In this document: piece by piece, positions 1 through 9,419 of the stretch
Numbering within the stretch: the first letter of the stretch is position 1
Layout of the letters: the number at the start of each line of letters is the position of its first letter
NCBI RefSeq assembly: GCF_003202755.1
Contig: NZ_QGLK01000001.1
Location: 682,001 to 746,000, forward strand
Direction of reading: 5' to 3'
Origin: Bifidobacterium asteroides
Lineage (GTDB): Bacteria; Actinomycetota; Actinomycetes; Actinomycetales; Bifidobacteriaceae
DNA length: 64,000 nucleotides
Made by a program: the position numbers and the translations under genes
The notes under the pieces: model-generated
What the model saw: the letters and a program-made list of their open reading frames with translations, nothing else
Databases searched by the model: none
Told to the model about the DNA's origin: nothing

Positions 1-1
1 G

Positions 2-40
2 TCCACGCCCAGAACCGATGCTATCCCGGTAACATGGTGA
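2..40 (+). CDS. 3' end of an upstream dcw gene, possibly ftsI (partial)
   Basis: Frame 2 enters the window open and gives a short Pro/Thr-rich tail, STPRTDAIPVTW, before a TGA at 38-40. In dcw clusters of this order the gene before murE is usually ftsI, and FtsI proteins often end in such a tail, so this is a positional guess. Frame 1 is also open, up to the TGA at 88-90 that overlaps the next start codon, and could be the real tail instead. Too little sequence is present to decide. Confidence 0.3.
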   Translation, partial: STPRTDAIPVTW

Positions 41-86
41 TACCGGCAGGCATCAGGGCGTTCCCGGACAAAGGAGAGATTGCAGC

Positions 87-968
87 ATGAGTGCGCTGAG
101 TGAATCAATCTCCCGACGGTTGACCCTGGGTCAGCTCAAAGGGCGCTATGGGCTTACCTTGGTCCCCGACTTCGCTGAACCAGTTACGGTGACCTCATTG
201 GTGGATGATCTGCCTTCAGTGCGGCCTGGCAGCTTGTACGTACCTGCAGGCCAACAGGTGGACCAGGGCATGATCGAGGAGGCCGAGCGTCGTGGGGCCT
301 ATGCAGCCCTGCTACCGACTTCGGCCCGTCAAGAGGTGGGACGAGCCCGCATACCTCTGCTCTTCGGCACCATGCATGCCTGGCAGATGGGCCAGTTGCT
401 TGCCAATACCGCAGGGGACCCTTCGGGAGCCTTGGCTGTGTTCGGCTTGGTCGGTTCTCAGGTGCAGGATCAGGTGGATCTCTTGGCCGACTTTCTGCAC
501 GTGCTGGGCAATCCAGTTGGCATTCTCAGCTCTAAGGGTTCATACTCGTTGGATCGGCGACTGGACCTGGAATACCCCCTGAGCATGTTCGATGTGCAAC
601 GCAGTCTCTCCATAGCTCTAGAGGACGGGGCGGCCGCCATGGTCATCTCCGTGGATGAGCAGACTCTGGCCAGGGATGCCCTCCAGGCTGTGGACCTGGA
701 TGTGGTGGCCCTGGGTGCCCAAGAAGGCTCCACCCGTGATATGCGGCACGTGCGCCTAATCTCCAAAGCCCGTCGATACGGGTTCAACCTGGGCGGGCAC
801 ACCATCGTGGCCCGGCGCAACGAGGAATCAGATGGGCTGGCCCGCCAGTCACTACCCGCGGATGCAGAAAGCGACGATCTGTCCCTGTGCATCGCCATGA
901 CCATGGCCGCCGGTGTCAAACGCAACAACATCAGGAGCGCCCTGCGCGTCTCCCGCGAAATGTCCTGA
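87..968 (+). CDS. MurE-like protein without a P-loop (dcw cluster)
   Basis: A 293-residue protein placed where murE normally lies, just before murF. The N-terminal part resembles the UDP-MurNAc-binding domain of Mur ligases (the stretch around residues 36-60, SLVDDLPSVRPGSLYVPAG, is typical). Where Mur ligases have the ATP-binding GTNGKT loop, this protein reads GSQVQD at about residues 123-128, after the usual hydrophobic strand and before a normal-looking helix. The C-terminal ligase domain is absent, since real MurE is about 480-500 residues. It therefore should not bind ATP in the Mur way or add an amino acid; a structural or regulatory role is inference. An AAAGGAG ribosome site precedes ATG 87, and murF follows after 9 bases. 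Confidence 0.7.
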   Translation: MSALSESISRRLTLGQLKGRYGLTLVPDFAEPVTVTSLVDDLPSVRPGSLYVPAGQQVDQGMIEEAERRGAYAALLPTSARQEVGRARIPLLFGTMHAWQMGQLLANTAGDPSGALAVFGLVGSQVQDQVDLLADFLHVLGNPVGILSSKGSYSLDRRLDLEYPLSMFDVQRSLSIALEDGAAAMVISVDEQTLARDALQAVDLDVVALGAQEGSTRDMRHVRLISKARRYGFNLGGHTIVARRNEESDGLARQSLPADAESDDLSLCIAMTMAAGVKRNNIRSALRVSREMS

Positions 969-977
969 GAGGTGAGG

Positions 978-2504
978 ATGAGTCAGTCTGTAGGGGCCGG
1001 GTCCATGCCCATGACCCTGGAAGAGGTCGTCGAATATGTGCACGGTCGGCTGGTTGAGGCCGATCCTGGTCGCGAACCCGACCGTCGGTCCGTGCGCATG
1101 CGGGTGGTGACCGACTCCCGGCAGGCGGGGGCCGATGGACTCTTCGTAGCCATCAAGGGCGAGCACGTGGACGGGCATGACTATGTTCCCGGCTTGGGGA
1201 CCAAAGGCTGTCGCGCGGCTCTGGTCGACCATCTCGTTCCGGACGCTGACCTGCCGCAGATTCTTGTGGATGATACGGTTGCTGCCCTGGGGATGCTGGC
1301 ACGGACCAACATGGACCTTCGGCGTGATGCCCCGGGCCCCTTCACGGTCATCGGCATCACCGGTTCTGTCGGCAAGACTACGACCAAGGATCTGCTGGCC
1401 TCCCTGCTGGCCCTGCTGGGCCCTGTGGTGGCCCCGGTTGGGTCCTTCAACAACGAGATCGGCCTTCCTCTGACCGCCTTGGAGGTAGGGCCGGACACCC
1501 GCTATTTGGTGGCGGAGATGGGTGCCAGCCACGTGGGCGAGATTGCGGGCCTGACCCGGATGGTTCCCCCGGACATGGCCCTGGTCCTCAAGGTCGGAGT
1601 AGCCCACCTGGGCGAATTCGGCTCCGTGGAGCGCATCGCCCAGGCCAAGAGCGAGATTGTGCAAGGCTTGGTGCCGGGCGGGACCGCCGTGCTCAATGCA
1701 GATGATTCTCGGGTGGCCGCCATGGCTGATCTGGCCTCCGGGCCTGTTCTGCGGTTTGGCATGGCCGTTCAAGGAGGCGGGCAGGGCAGCGACCTGGACG
1801 GTTCGGCTCGCTACCTGGACAGTGACAGTCTGGACAGGCCGGCCTTCGAGCTGCGCCTGCGCGGCCAGCAGCCGGTTCGACTCCGTCTGGGCATTCCGGG
1901 ACGGCACAACGTCATGAACGCCCTGGCCGCCGCCACGGTGGCCCACGCCTTGGGTCTGGACGCAGAGCGCATTGCCTATGAACTGGGTCGACAGCGGCAA
2001 ATCAGTCCGCATCGGATGGCCCTGTCGTCGGTCCGGCTGCCGGATGCCTCCTTCACCCTGATCGATGATTCATTCAACGCCAATCCCGACTCCGTGAGAG
2101 CCGGTCTGGACGCCCTGTCCGCCTGGAAGGGATCCGATGGCCCGGTCTATCGGATAGCAGTCCTGGGGGTCATGCTTGAGTTGGGTGATCGAGGGGAGCG
2201 ATTGCACCAGGAGATCGGTGCCTACTGTCGTTGCCAGGGCATTGATGCATTGGTCGCGGTGGGTTGCCGAGACCAACAGATGGATGCTCTGGTCCAGGCC
2301 CTGGTCCGTGGTGCCGGTAGCCCTTCCGATCCGAACGAAAATCAGCCTGGGTCCATGTGTGTCCTCTTTGCCCAGGACGCTGACCAGGCCGACCAGATGG
2401 TTCGCCGCCTATGCGTCAGGCATCCGGACCGGCAGAATCTGGTTCTGCTCAAGGGCTCGCATATGTCTGGCCTGTCCGATCTGGCCGACCGGTGGCAGGG
2501 CTGA
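978..2504 (+). CDS. murF: UDP-N-acetylmuramoyl-tripeptide--D-alanyl-D-alanine ligase MurF
   Basis: MurF adds D-Ala-D-Ala to the UDP-MurNAc-tripeptide with ATP in the cytoplasm, the last step before the lipid-linked stages of peptidoglycan synthesis. The protein (508 residues) has the N-terminal Mur domain (DSRQAGADGLFVAIKGEHVDGHDY), the P-loop ITGSVGKTTTK, the central-domain NNEIGLPLT and EMGAS motifs, and the C-terminal DDSFNANPDSVRAGL segment. I chose ATG 978 because GAGAGG lies six bases upstream; GTG 972 in the same frame is an alternative. It sits between the MurE-like gene and mraY in one likely operon. Confidence 0.95.
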   Translation: MSQSVGAGSMPMTLEEVVEYVHGRLVEADPGREPDRRSVRMRVVTDSRQAGADGLFVAIKGEHVDGHDYVPGLGTKGCRAALVDHLVPDADLPQILVDDTVAALGMLARTNMDLRRDAPGPFTVIGITGSVGKTTTKDLLASLLALLGPVVAPVGSFNNEIGLPLTALEVGPDTRYLVAEMGASHVGEIAGLTRMVPPDMALVLKVGVAHLGEFGSVERIAQAKSEIVQGLVPGGTAVLNADDSRVAAMADLASGPVLRFGMAVQGGGQGSDLDGSARYLDSDSLDRPAFELRLRGQQPVRLRLGIPGRHNVMNALAAATVAHALGLDAERIAYELGRQRQISPHRMALSSVRLPDASFTLIDDSFNANPDSVRAGLDALSAWKGSDGPVYRIAVLGVMLELGDRGERLHQEIGAYCRCQGIDALVAVGCRDQQMDALVQALVRGAGSPSDPNENQPGSMCVLFAQDADQADQMVRRLCVRHPDRQNLVLLKGSHMSGLSDLADRWQG

Positions 2505-2578
2505 GCCATGGGTCCACTGGCGTCCCCGCAGCGGGGTCTAATATTCAAGGACAGAATCCAAGAGTTGGAGTACACACT

Positions 2579-3682
2579 GTGATTGCCCTCATCATCGGAA
2601 TCCTGGTCGCCCTGGTGGTGACGCTGGCGGGGACCCCCCTGCTGATACGACTGGTCCACCGCCTGCACTACGGCCAGTACATCCGCCAGGACGGGCCCAA
2701 GTCCCACCTGGTCAAGCGCGGCACCCCGACCATGGGCGGGCTGGTCATCAACCTGGCCATCCTGCTGGGCTGGGCGGCCTCGGCGCTCTACCGCTACCTG
2801 TCGCGGGGGGAGTCCGTGTCCCTGTCGGCCATGCTGGTCCTGTTCGCCATGCTCTCCATGGGCTTCCTGGGCTTCATCGACGACTTCGCCAAGGTGCGCA
2901 AAAAGCAGAACCTGGGCCTGTCGGTCAGGGCCAAGTTCATCGGTCAGTTCATTCTGGCCACCATATACGCGGTGCTGGCCCTGAAGCTGCCCACCAAGAA
3001 CGGCTACCCCAGCGCCCAGGCGGGCATATCCTTCGTGGAGCAGCCCATCATCGACTTCCGAATGGCGGGCAGCGTCCTGTCCGTGGTGCTCTTCATCATC
3101 TGGGTCAATCTGCTGATGACGGCCTGGAGCAATGCGGTCAACCTGACTGACGGTCTGGACGGGCTGGCTTCAGGCTCCTCTATGATCGCCTTCGTGGGTT
3201 ACACGGTTATCGCCTTCTGGGAGAGCTACCACTTGAAGGGTGGCGGCCATCCAGGCCATGCCTATGCGGTCTCTGATCCCCTGGACCTGGCCATCATCGC
3301 CTGCTGTGCGGCTGTGGCCTGCTTCGGCTTCCTCTGGTACAACACCAACCCAGCCTCCATCTTCATGGGCGATACCGGATCCCTGGCTCTGGGTGGGCTC
3401 TTCGCAGCCTTGTCCATCGCCACCCATACCGAGCTTTTGGCGGTCATCCTGGGCGGGCTTTTCGTGGGAGAGGCCGCCTCCGATGTCATCCAGGTGGGCT
3501 ACTTCAAGCTCACCCACAAGCGGGTCTTCAAGATGGCGCCCATCCACCACCACTTCGAGCTGATGGGCTGGCAGGAGTCCAAGGTGGTTGTCCGGTTCTG
3601 GATGGTGGACCTGATCTTCGTCCTGTTGGCCTTGGTCTGCTTCTATGCAGACTGGGTGGTCCGCTCCGGGTTGCCCATCTGA
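2579..3682 (+). CDS. mraY: Phospho-N-acetylmuramoyl-pentapeptide-transferase MraY
   Basis: MraY transfers phospho-MurNAc-pentapeptide from UDP to undecaprenyl phosphate at the membrane, giving lipid I. The 367-residue protein is strongly hydrophobic, with about ten membrane segments, and shows the family motifs KRGTPTMGG, FIDDFAKV, NAVNLTDGLDGLASG, GDTGSLALGG and the histidine-rich PIHHHFE. The frame is open further upstream, but GTG 2579 starts the first membrane segment (MIALIIGILVALVV) and has TTGGAG eight bases before it. The 74-base gap after murF contains a short GC hairpin (CCCCG-CAG-CGGGG, 2524-2536) with no T tract. Confidence 0.95.
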   Translation: MIALIIGILVALVVTLAGTPLLIRLVHRLHYGQYIRQDGPKSHLVKRGTPTMGGLVINLAILLGWAASALYRYLSRGESVSLSAMLVLFAMLSMGFLGFIDDFAKVRKKQNLGLSVRAKFIGQFILATIYAVLALKLPTKNGYPSAQAGISFVEQPIIDFRMAGSVLSVVLFIIWVNLLMTAWSNAVNLTDGLDGLASGSSMIAFVGYTVIAFWESYHLKGGGHPGHAYAVSDPLDLAIIACCAAVACFGFLWYNTNPASIFMGDTGSLALGGLFAALSIATHTELLAVILGGLFVGEAASDVIQVGYFKLTHKRVFKMAPIHHHFELMGWQESKVVVRFWMVDLIFVLLALVCFYADWVVRSGLPI

Positions 3683-3761
3683 GCGCGTCCATTCACGGTA
3701 CCGGACTTCGGCAGCCGGTATCATGCCAAGCAAATGCCGGAGCTAGCGGAATGAGGTGTTC

Positions 3762-5201
3762 ATGGATATGGACTTGAGCCAGAAGCGCGTACTAGTCGCC
3801 GGGTTGGGCATTTCCGGACGGAGCGTAGCCGCAGCCCTGCGAGGCCGGGCTGCCGGGGTGATCACTGTGGACCAGCGCGCCCCGCAGGCCGATCTTCATG
3901 ACTTCGACCAGGTGGACTGGAGTCGGGTGGATCTGGTCATGGCTTCGCCAGTCTTCAACCCGCGCACCCCATTTATCCTTGAGGCGCAGCGTCGGGGCAT
4001 CCCCGTGGTCAGCGAGGTGGAGATGGCTTGGCTGCTACGGGTGCCCTCGGCCCGGACAGGCCGGCCGGCGCCCTGGATCGGGATCACCGGCACCAACGGC
4101 AAGACCTCGACCACCAGGATGGTCTCCGCCATGTTGCAGGCCAGCGGGTTCACGGCCCCTGCGGTGGGCAATATCGGCAAGGCCGTCTCCACAGCCGTCC
4201 TGGATCCCGACAATGACATGCTCTGCGTTGAGCTGAGCTCCTTCCAGCTGCATTTCACCTTCTCGCCGGCCCTGGAGTGCGCGGCCATCACCAATCTGGC
4301 CGACGACCACCTGGATTGGCACGGGGGCTTCGAGGCCTACGCGGCCGACAAGGCACGCATCTACCGTGGCGTGCGCAAGGCCCTGGTCTACAACGTCGAT
4401 GACTCCCGGGTTTCCAACCTGGCCAGACAGGCGCAGCCAGCCCCAGGTTGCCGACTGGTGGGCTTCACCCTGGGCCGGCCTGAGTCTGGGCAGCTGGGCG
4501 TGGAGGACGGCTGGGTCATGGACCGCAGCGGAATGACCGGTCAGGACCGTGATGAGGGCGTCAGGCTGGTCCGGGTGGCCGACCTGACGGATCTGTGTGA
4601 GCCTGACGGCACGGTCTACCCTCACCTGCTGGCCGACGCTCTCTGTGCCCTGGCTCTGGCACTGGGTGCTGGAGCCAAGGTCGATGCGGCGATCGAGGCC
4701 ATGCGCGCTTTCACGCCCGGCGACCACAGGATCAGCACCGTGGCCTCTCTGGGCCAGGGTGCGCAGGCCATCCGCTTTGTAGACGATTCCAAGGCCACCA
4801 ACGCCCATGCAGCCGAGGCTTCCCTGGCCAGCTACCATGACGGCCAGGTGGTCTGGCTGGCCGGCGGACTGGCCAAGGGCGCCCGCTTCGACGATCTGGT
4901 CCGGTCCCGCAGGTCCAAGCTGGCCGCAGCCGTGGTCATCGGTCAGGACCAGCAGCCCATGGTCCAAGCCATCAAGGACCAGGCGCCCGATCTGCCGGTT
5001 ACCGTGATTGATCCTGATGCTGGAGATCAGGTCATGGCCCGGGCTGTTCGTGCGGCTGGCTCCTATGCACAGCCCGGCCAGGTGGTTCTGCTGGCACCTG
5101 CCTGCGCCTCTATGGATCAGTTCGCCTCCTATGCTGACCGGGGCGACCAGTTTGCCCAGCAGGCCAAACAGTGGGTCCACGAGCATGAAACGCGACACTG
5201 A
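3762..5201 (+). CDS. murD: UDP-N-acetylmuramoylalanine--D-glutamate ligase MurD
   Basis: MurD adds D-glutamate to UDP-MurNAc-L-Ala with ATP in the cytoplasm. The 479-residue protein has an N-terminal nucleotide-like domain ([19 protein letters not shown]), the P-loop [15 protein letters not shown], the ELSSFQL segment, [12 protein letters not shown] and the C-terminal [15 protein letters not shown] motif. Three starts are close together (GTG 3756, ATG 3762, ATG 3768). ATG 3762 has the best spacing, five bases, from the GAGG site. The last 17 bases overlap the start of ftsW, which suggests translational coupling. Confidence 0.95.
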   Translation: MDMDLSQKRVLVAGLGISGRSVAAALRGRAAGVITVDQRAPQADLHDFDQVDWSRVDLVMASPVFNPRTPFILEAQRRGIPVVSEVEMAWLLRVPSARTGRPAPWIGITGTNGKTSTTRMVSAMLQASGFTAPAVGNIGKAVSTAVLDPDNDMLCVELSSFQLHFTFSPALECAAITNLADDHLDWHGGFEAYAADKARIYRGVRKALVYNVDDSRVSNLARQAQPAPGCRLVGFTLGRPESGQLGVEDGWVMDRSGMTGQDRDEGVRLVRVADLTDLCEPDGTVYPHLLADALCALALALGAGAKVDAAIEAMRAFTPGDHRISTVASLGQGAQAIRFVDDSKATNAHAAEASLASYHDGQVVWLAGGLAKGARFDDLVRSRRSKLAAAVVIGQDQQPMVQAIKDQAPDLPVTVIDPDAGDQVMARAVRAAGSYAQPGQVVLLAPACASMDQFASYADRGDQFAQQAKQWVHEHETRH

Positions 5202-6408
5202 TCCGAGCAAGGCCCACTCACGAGGGTCTGGCAGCAAGGGAGACTACCGGGGCTGGCGGGCCATTCTCAACCCGCTCTGGTGCTACTACGGCTTTCTGGC
5301 CACAGTCGTCGCCACCACGGTCTTTGGCCTGATGATGGTATTCTCCTCTTCGGCTGTGGATCTGGTGGCCCAGGGCAGCTCACCCTGGAGTCAGGTCATT
5401 CGCCAGACCATATACGCAGTGTTGGGGCTCTTGCTGGCCCTTCTGGCCGTGAGGATCAGCATTGATCACTACCGGAACTGGAGCACCTGGTTTCTGATTG
5501 CCAGCCAGGGCATCCAGCTGTTGACTCGTACCCCGCTCGGGCGCTCCGCCAACGGCAACGAGGGATGGATCTCGATAGGGGGCATCTCCATGCAGCCGGC
5601 CGAGCTACTCAAGCTGGCCCTGTGTCTGTGGTTGCCCCAGGCGCTGATCGAAGCCCAGCGGCAGGTCGGCAAGGATTCCAATCTGAAGAGCCTGGCCAAG
5701 GCTTATGCCAAGCCGGCTTTCGGCTTTCTGATCAGCTTCATGTTCATCATGCTGGGCAAGGATCTGGGGACCGCCATGATCATCGTCATCATCGGCTTCG
5801 TGGCCTTCCTGGTCTCAGGCTTCCCCCTGCGATGGCTGCTCAGCCTGGCGGTTCTGGGGATGGCTGCGGTCATCGGTTTTTCGGTTTACGGTAACAGCAA
5901 CCGGACCCAGCGGATCATGGCCGCCTATGGCAAGTGCTCGACTGATGACATTCAAGGGGTCTGCTACCAGTCCATCCATGGGCTCTACGCCATGGCTTCG
6001 GGAGGATTGACCGGGGTCGGTCTGGGCAACTCCAGGGAGAAGTGGAACTATCTGCCCGAGGCGCACAATGACTTCATCTTCGCTGTCATTGGCGAGGAGC
6101 TGGGCTTTGTTGGGGCGGCTATGCTTATTCTGGTCTTCGTGGTCATGGGCTGGTGCATGCTGAGAATCGCCCTGACTACCAGGAACCGGTATGCGGGCAT
6201 GGTGCTGATTTGCCTGGATGTGTGGCTGGTGGGCCAAGCTCTGATCAACATCTGTGTGGTTCTGGGCCTGCTGCCGGTCATCGGGCTGCCCCTGCCCTTC
6301 GTGTCGGCCGGAGGGACCGCCCTGATCTCCTGCCTGACTTCGGCCGGGGTGGCTCTGAAGATGATTCGGACCCAACCAGACGTGATGGCGGCCACAGACG
6401 GGTCCTGA
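5185..6408 (+). CDS. ftsW: Peptidoglycan glycosyltransferase FtsW
   Basis: FtsW is the SEDS-family polymerase that makes septal glycan strands from lipid II together with FtsI. The 407-residue protein has a basic cytoplasmic N-terminus of about 30 residues, then roughly ten membrane segments. SEDS features include [25 protein letters not shown], the [10 protein letters not shown] segment, the large extracellular loop containing [13 protein letters not shown], and [19 protein letters not shown], followed by [11 protein letters not shown]. The ATG at 5185 lies inside the end of murD. The loop cysteines (about residues 252 and 260) may pair outside the cell, which is inference. Confidence 0.94.
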   Translation: MKRDTDPSKAHSRGSGSKGDYRGWRAILNPLWCYYGFLATVVATTVFGLMMVFSSSAVDLVAQGSSPWSQVIRQTIYAVLGLLLALLAVRISIDHYRNWSTWFLIASQGIQLLTRTPLGRSANGNEGWISIGGISMQPAELLKLALCLWLPQALIEAQRQVGKDSNLKSLAKAYAKPAFGFLISFMFIMLGKDLGTAMIIVIIGFVAFLVSGFPLRWLLSLAVLGMAAVIGFSVYGNSNRTQRIMAAYGKCSTDDIQGVCYQSIHGLYAMASGGLTGVGLGNSREKWNYLPEAHNDFIFAVIGEELGFVGAAMLILVFVVMGWCMLRIALTTRNRYAGMVLICLDVWLVGQALINICVVLGLLPVIGLPLPFVSAGGTALISCLTSAGVALKMIRTQPDVMAATDGS

Positions 6409-6448
6409 GATGCGGAATGGACATGGCGGAAAGGAAGCGGATTCGCGG

Positions 6449-7711
6449 ATGACGACAGCGACGAGGACCGAGAAAGGGATGCCTGGGGATGCCCAGGAGC
6501 ATTCCGGGAAAGGTGCTGGTCCCCATCTGGTGCTGGCCGGGGGAGGGACGGCAGGGCATGTCAACCCCCTGCTCAGCGTGGCTGCGGCCATTAAGGAGCG
6601 CTGCCCGCAGGCTTTTGTCAGCGTAATTGGCACTGCTGTCGGGCTGGAGCACGACCTGGTGCCGGCCGCCGGACTTCCCCTTGACCTGATTGAGAAGGTG
6701 CCCTTCCCTCGTCGTCCTGGCAAGGCCGCACTGGACTTCCCTCGGCGTTGGCGGCGTGAGGTGCAGCGAGTACGAGTGTATTTGCAGGATCGGTCAGCCG
6801 ACCTGGTGGTCGGCTTTGGCGGTTATGCCTCGGCGCCGGCATACAGGGCCGCACGGAACCTGGGTCTGCCCATCGTCGTCCACGAGCAGAATGCCCGGGC
6901 GGGCATGGCCAACAAGTTGGGTGCCCGCTGGGCTGATTTCGTGGGTACGGCCTATGAGGATACCGGCATCCGGGCCCGGGCCGGAGTACCAGTGCGTCGT
7001 GTGGGCCTGCCCCTGCGGCCGGCCATCGCCCGACTGGCCAAGCGGATGCAGGCTGACCCTGCAGGAGCCCGCCGGGAGTCTGCGCAGTCTCTGGGGTTGG
7101 ATCCCGATAGGCCCATCCTGCTGGTCACCGGGGGATCCTTGGGAGCGCTCAGCCTGAACAAGGCGGTGGCTGGCGCAGCCCGGCAGCTGCTGGATCGGAC
7201 ACAGGTCATCCATCTGACGGGCCGTGGCAAGGCCGACCAGGTCAGGGAGCAAGTGACGGCTGACCTGGGCGATGCGGCTATCAACGATCTGGACCCGGCT
7301 CATCGGGGCCAGGGGGACTACCACATGGCAGAATACCTGGAGCGGATCGATTTGGCCTTCGCCTGTGCTGATCTGGTGGTCTGCAGGGCTGGTGCAGGTT
7401 CTGTAAGCGAGCTGGCCGCCCTGGGCGTGCCCGCCGTCTACGTGCCCCTGCCCATCGGCAATGGTGAGCAGCGGTTCAACGCGCAGCCGGTCGTTAATGC
7501 CGGGGGAGGGCTCATGGTGGACGATGCGGCCCTGGATGCTAAATGGGTGGCTGATCATGTCCCTGCTCTTATTGCCGACGAGGATAGGCTGGCTGACATG
7601 CGCCGAGGGGCTTGGGAGTACGGGATTCGCGATGCCGCCCAGGTGATGGCCGAGCAGATCCTGACCATGGCCGACCAACACCTTGCCCGCAAGGAATCTG
7701 GGAGGGCCTAA
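6449..7711 (+). CDS. murG: UDP-GlcNAc:lipid I N-acetylglucosaminyltransferase MurG
   Basis: MurG converts lipid I to lipid II on the inner face of the membrane. Family motifs are clear: the glycine-rich [14 protein letters not shown] near the N-terminus, [42 protein letters not shown], and the C-terminal [25 protein letters not shown] with GEQRFNAQ. The frame is open back to ATG 6410, directly after the ftsW stop. ATG 6449 is preferred because a purine-rich AAAGGAAG lies upstream; the exact start is uncertain, and about 35 residues before the first glycine loop are poorly conserved in any case. Confidence 0.93.
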   Translation: MTTATRTEKGMPGDAQEHSGKGAGPHLVLAGGGTAGHVNPLLSVAAAIKERCPQAFVSVIGTAVGLEHDLVPAAGLPLDLIEKVPFPRRPGKAALDFPRRWRREVQRVRVYLQDRSADLVVGFGGYASAPAYRAARNLGLPIVVHEQNARAGMANKLGARWADFVGTAYEDTGIRARAGVPVRRVGLPLRPAIARLAKRMQADPAGARRESAQSLGLDPDRPILLVTGGSLGALSLNKAVAGAARQLLDRTQVIHLTGRGKADQVREQVTADLGDAAINDLDPAHRGQGDYHMAEYLERIDLAFACADLVVCRAGAGSVSELAALGVPAVYVPLPIGNGEQRFNAQPVVNAGGGLMVDDAALDAKWVADHVPALIADEDRLADMRRGAWEYGIRDAAQVMAEQILTMADQHLARKESGRA

Positions 7712-7784
7712 TCGGGCATAATGGAGGCAGGCGACGGGCGACCGTCCTGGATGGTCATGAACTGTTGGAGGAGATGCAACTACT

Positions 7785-9419
7785 GTGCCCAAGCATGAAT
7801 TGAATACAGTGCCCGGTCGGCAGGATGGCGGTGACCGGTCCCTGCCGGTCCTGAACCCCTGCCTTCCTGCCCTGGCTCAGGCCGGAGTGCGCGACCCCAA
7901 GGATCTGGGACCTACACACTTCATCGGCATCGGCGGGGCAGGGATGAGCGTGCTGGCCGAGATGCTACACCAGGAGGGGGTGCAAGTTTCCGGATCCGAC
8001 CGTGCTGAGGGGGACAAGACCCGACGCCTGCGTCAGCTGGGAATCCGGGTCACCATCGGTCAAGAAGCCTGCAATGTGGCCGGGGCCCGCACGGTGGTCT
8101 GGTCCAGTGCCATCAAACCTGACAATCCCGAGATTCTGGCAGCTCGTGACGCGGGTGCCCGGCTGGTCCATCGCAGCGACATTCTGGCCCTGCTTATGGC
8201 CTCCAGGATTTCGGTCACCGTGGCTGGAGCACATGGCAAGACCACCACCAGTGCGCTCTTGGCTCACCTGCTGACCAATGGCGGCCGAGGAGATCTGGCC
8301 GATCCCAGCTATGCCATCGGGGGCAGCCTCCAGAGCAGCCAGGGGCCCATGGACGGCGGGCACGTGGGAGCCGGACGGGTTCTAGTGGCCGAAGCGGACG
8401 AGTCCGACGGCAGCTTTGGCAAGTACACTCCTGACATCGCCGTCATCACCAACGTGGAGCCCGACCATCTGGACCACTACGGCACGGCTGATGCCTTCCA
8501 CCAGGCCTTTGTGGAACATGCCCGGCATGCCCGACGTTTCCTGGTGGTTTGCGGGGACGACCAGGGGGCCCTGGAGGTGTTGCGGCGGCTGCAAGGGGAC
8601 TGCCGCGCCAAGATCATCGTCTATGCATCAGATCCCCGGCTGAGCGTTGACTCCCTGCCTGGGGTTCTGGGCCTGGTCCGCATCGGGTCCGAGTCCGAGA
8701 GCAGCGGCAGCGGCCGTGAACATTGCCGTCTGGCTCTCCCCGCGCAAGTGCTCCAGGCGGCAGGGTTGGATGCCAGCAAGCCTCTCGATCTGCAGGTGGA
8801 TTTGGCGATTCCCGGCATCCACAACGCCCGCAATGCCGCCGCAGCCATCATCGCCGCCATCCTGCTGGGGATGGATCCTGATACGGCCTCCGCTTCCGCC
8901 GCCGACTTCCGTGGGGCCTCTCGACGCTTCGAGGTTCGCGGATGCCAGCATGGGGTCACCGTAGTGGACGATTACGCCCATCATCCTACGGAGATCGCCG
9001 CCCTGCTGACCGCGGCCAGACGACGTTATCCGGGCCGGACCATCAGGGTGCTCTTCCAACCCCACCTGTATTCGCGCACCGCCATCTTCGCCGACCGTTT
9101 CGCTGCCGCTCTGTCCCTGGCGGACGATGTGACGGTCACTGACATCTTCCCCGCCCGTGAGCTGGCCAGCGATTTTCCGGGCGTGGATGCCGGAACCATC
9201 CCTACCGCAGCCCGCAAGGCATCGGACCAGAAGTCTCAGAATACTGGGAATAGGTCGACCGGGGCCGTCTTCCGGGCCTGCCCGGATATTCATCAGGCAG
9301 CTCTGGATCTGGCCGAGCGGGCGGAGCCGGGGAATGTAATCCTGACCGTGGGCGCCGGTGACGTCACAGACATGGGGCCGGTCATTCTTGACAGGCTGGC
9401 TGAACGGGACAAGCAGTGA
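7785..9419 (+). CDS. murC: UDP-N-acetylmuramate--L-alanine ligase MurC
   Basis: MurC adds L-Ala to UDP-MurNAc with ATP, the first peptide step. The 544-residue protein has the HFIGIGGAGMSVLAEML nucleotide fold near residue 45, the P-loop VAGAHGKTTTSALL, EADESDGSF, NVEPDHLDHYG, the C-domain FRGASRRFEVRG and VVDDYAHHPTEI. It is longer than the usual 460-490 residues: there are about 40 extra residues at the N-terminus and an insertion around residues 470-500 near KASDQKSQNTGNRSTG. GTG 7785 is preceded by GGAGGAG with an 11-base spacer. The stop overlaps the GTG of ftsQ. Confidence 0.94.
   Translation: MPKHELNTVPGRQDGGDRSLPVLNPCLPALAQAGVRDPKDLGPTHFIGIGGAGMSVLAEMLHQEGVQVSGSDRAEGDKTRRLRQLGIRVTIGQEACNVAGARTVVWSSAIKPDNPEILAARDAGARLVHRSDILALLMASRISVTVAGAHGKTTTSALLAHLLTNGGRGDLADPSYAIGGSLQSSQGPMDGGHVGAGRVLVAEADESDGSFGKYTPDIAVITNVEPDHLDHYGTADAFHQAFVEHARHARRFLVVCGDDQGALEVLRRLQGDCRAKIIVYASDPRLSVDSLPGVLGLVRIGSESESSGSGREHCRLALPAQVLQAAGLDASKPLDLQVDLAIPGIHNARNAAAAIIAAILLGMDPDTASASAADFRGASRRFEVRGCQHGVTVVDDYAHHPTEIAALLTAARRRYPGRTIRVLFQPHLYSRTAIFADRFAAALSLADDVTVTDIFPARELASDFPGVDAGTIPTAARKASDQKSQNTGNRSTGAVFRACPDIHQAALDLAERAEPGNVILTVGAGDVTDMGPVILDRLAERDKQ

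Noticed and set aside
852-2012. Long open frame of 386 codons on the minus strand across the MurE-like and murF genes
   Set aside because: It mirrors strong codon bias in murF, has no ribosome site and encodes low-complexity His/Gly/Gln-rich sequence; typical shadow of a high-GC gene.
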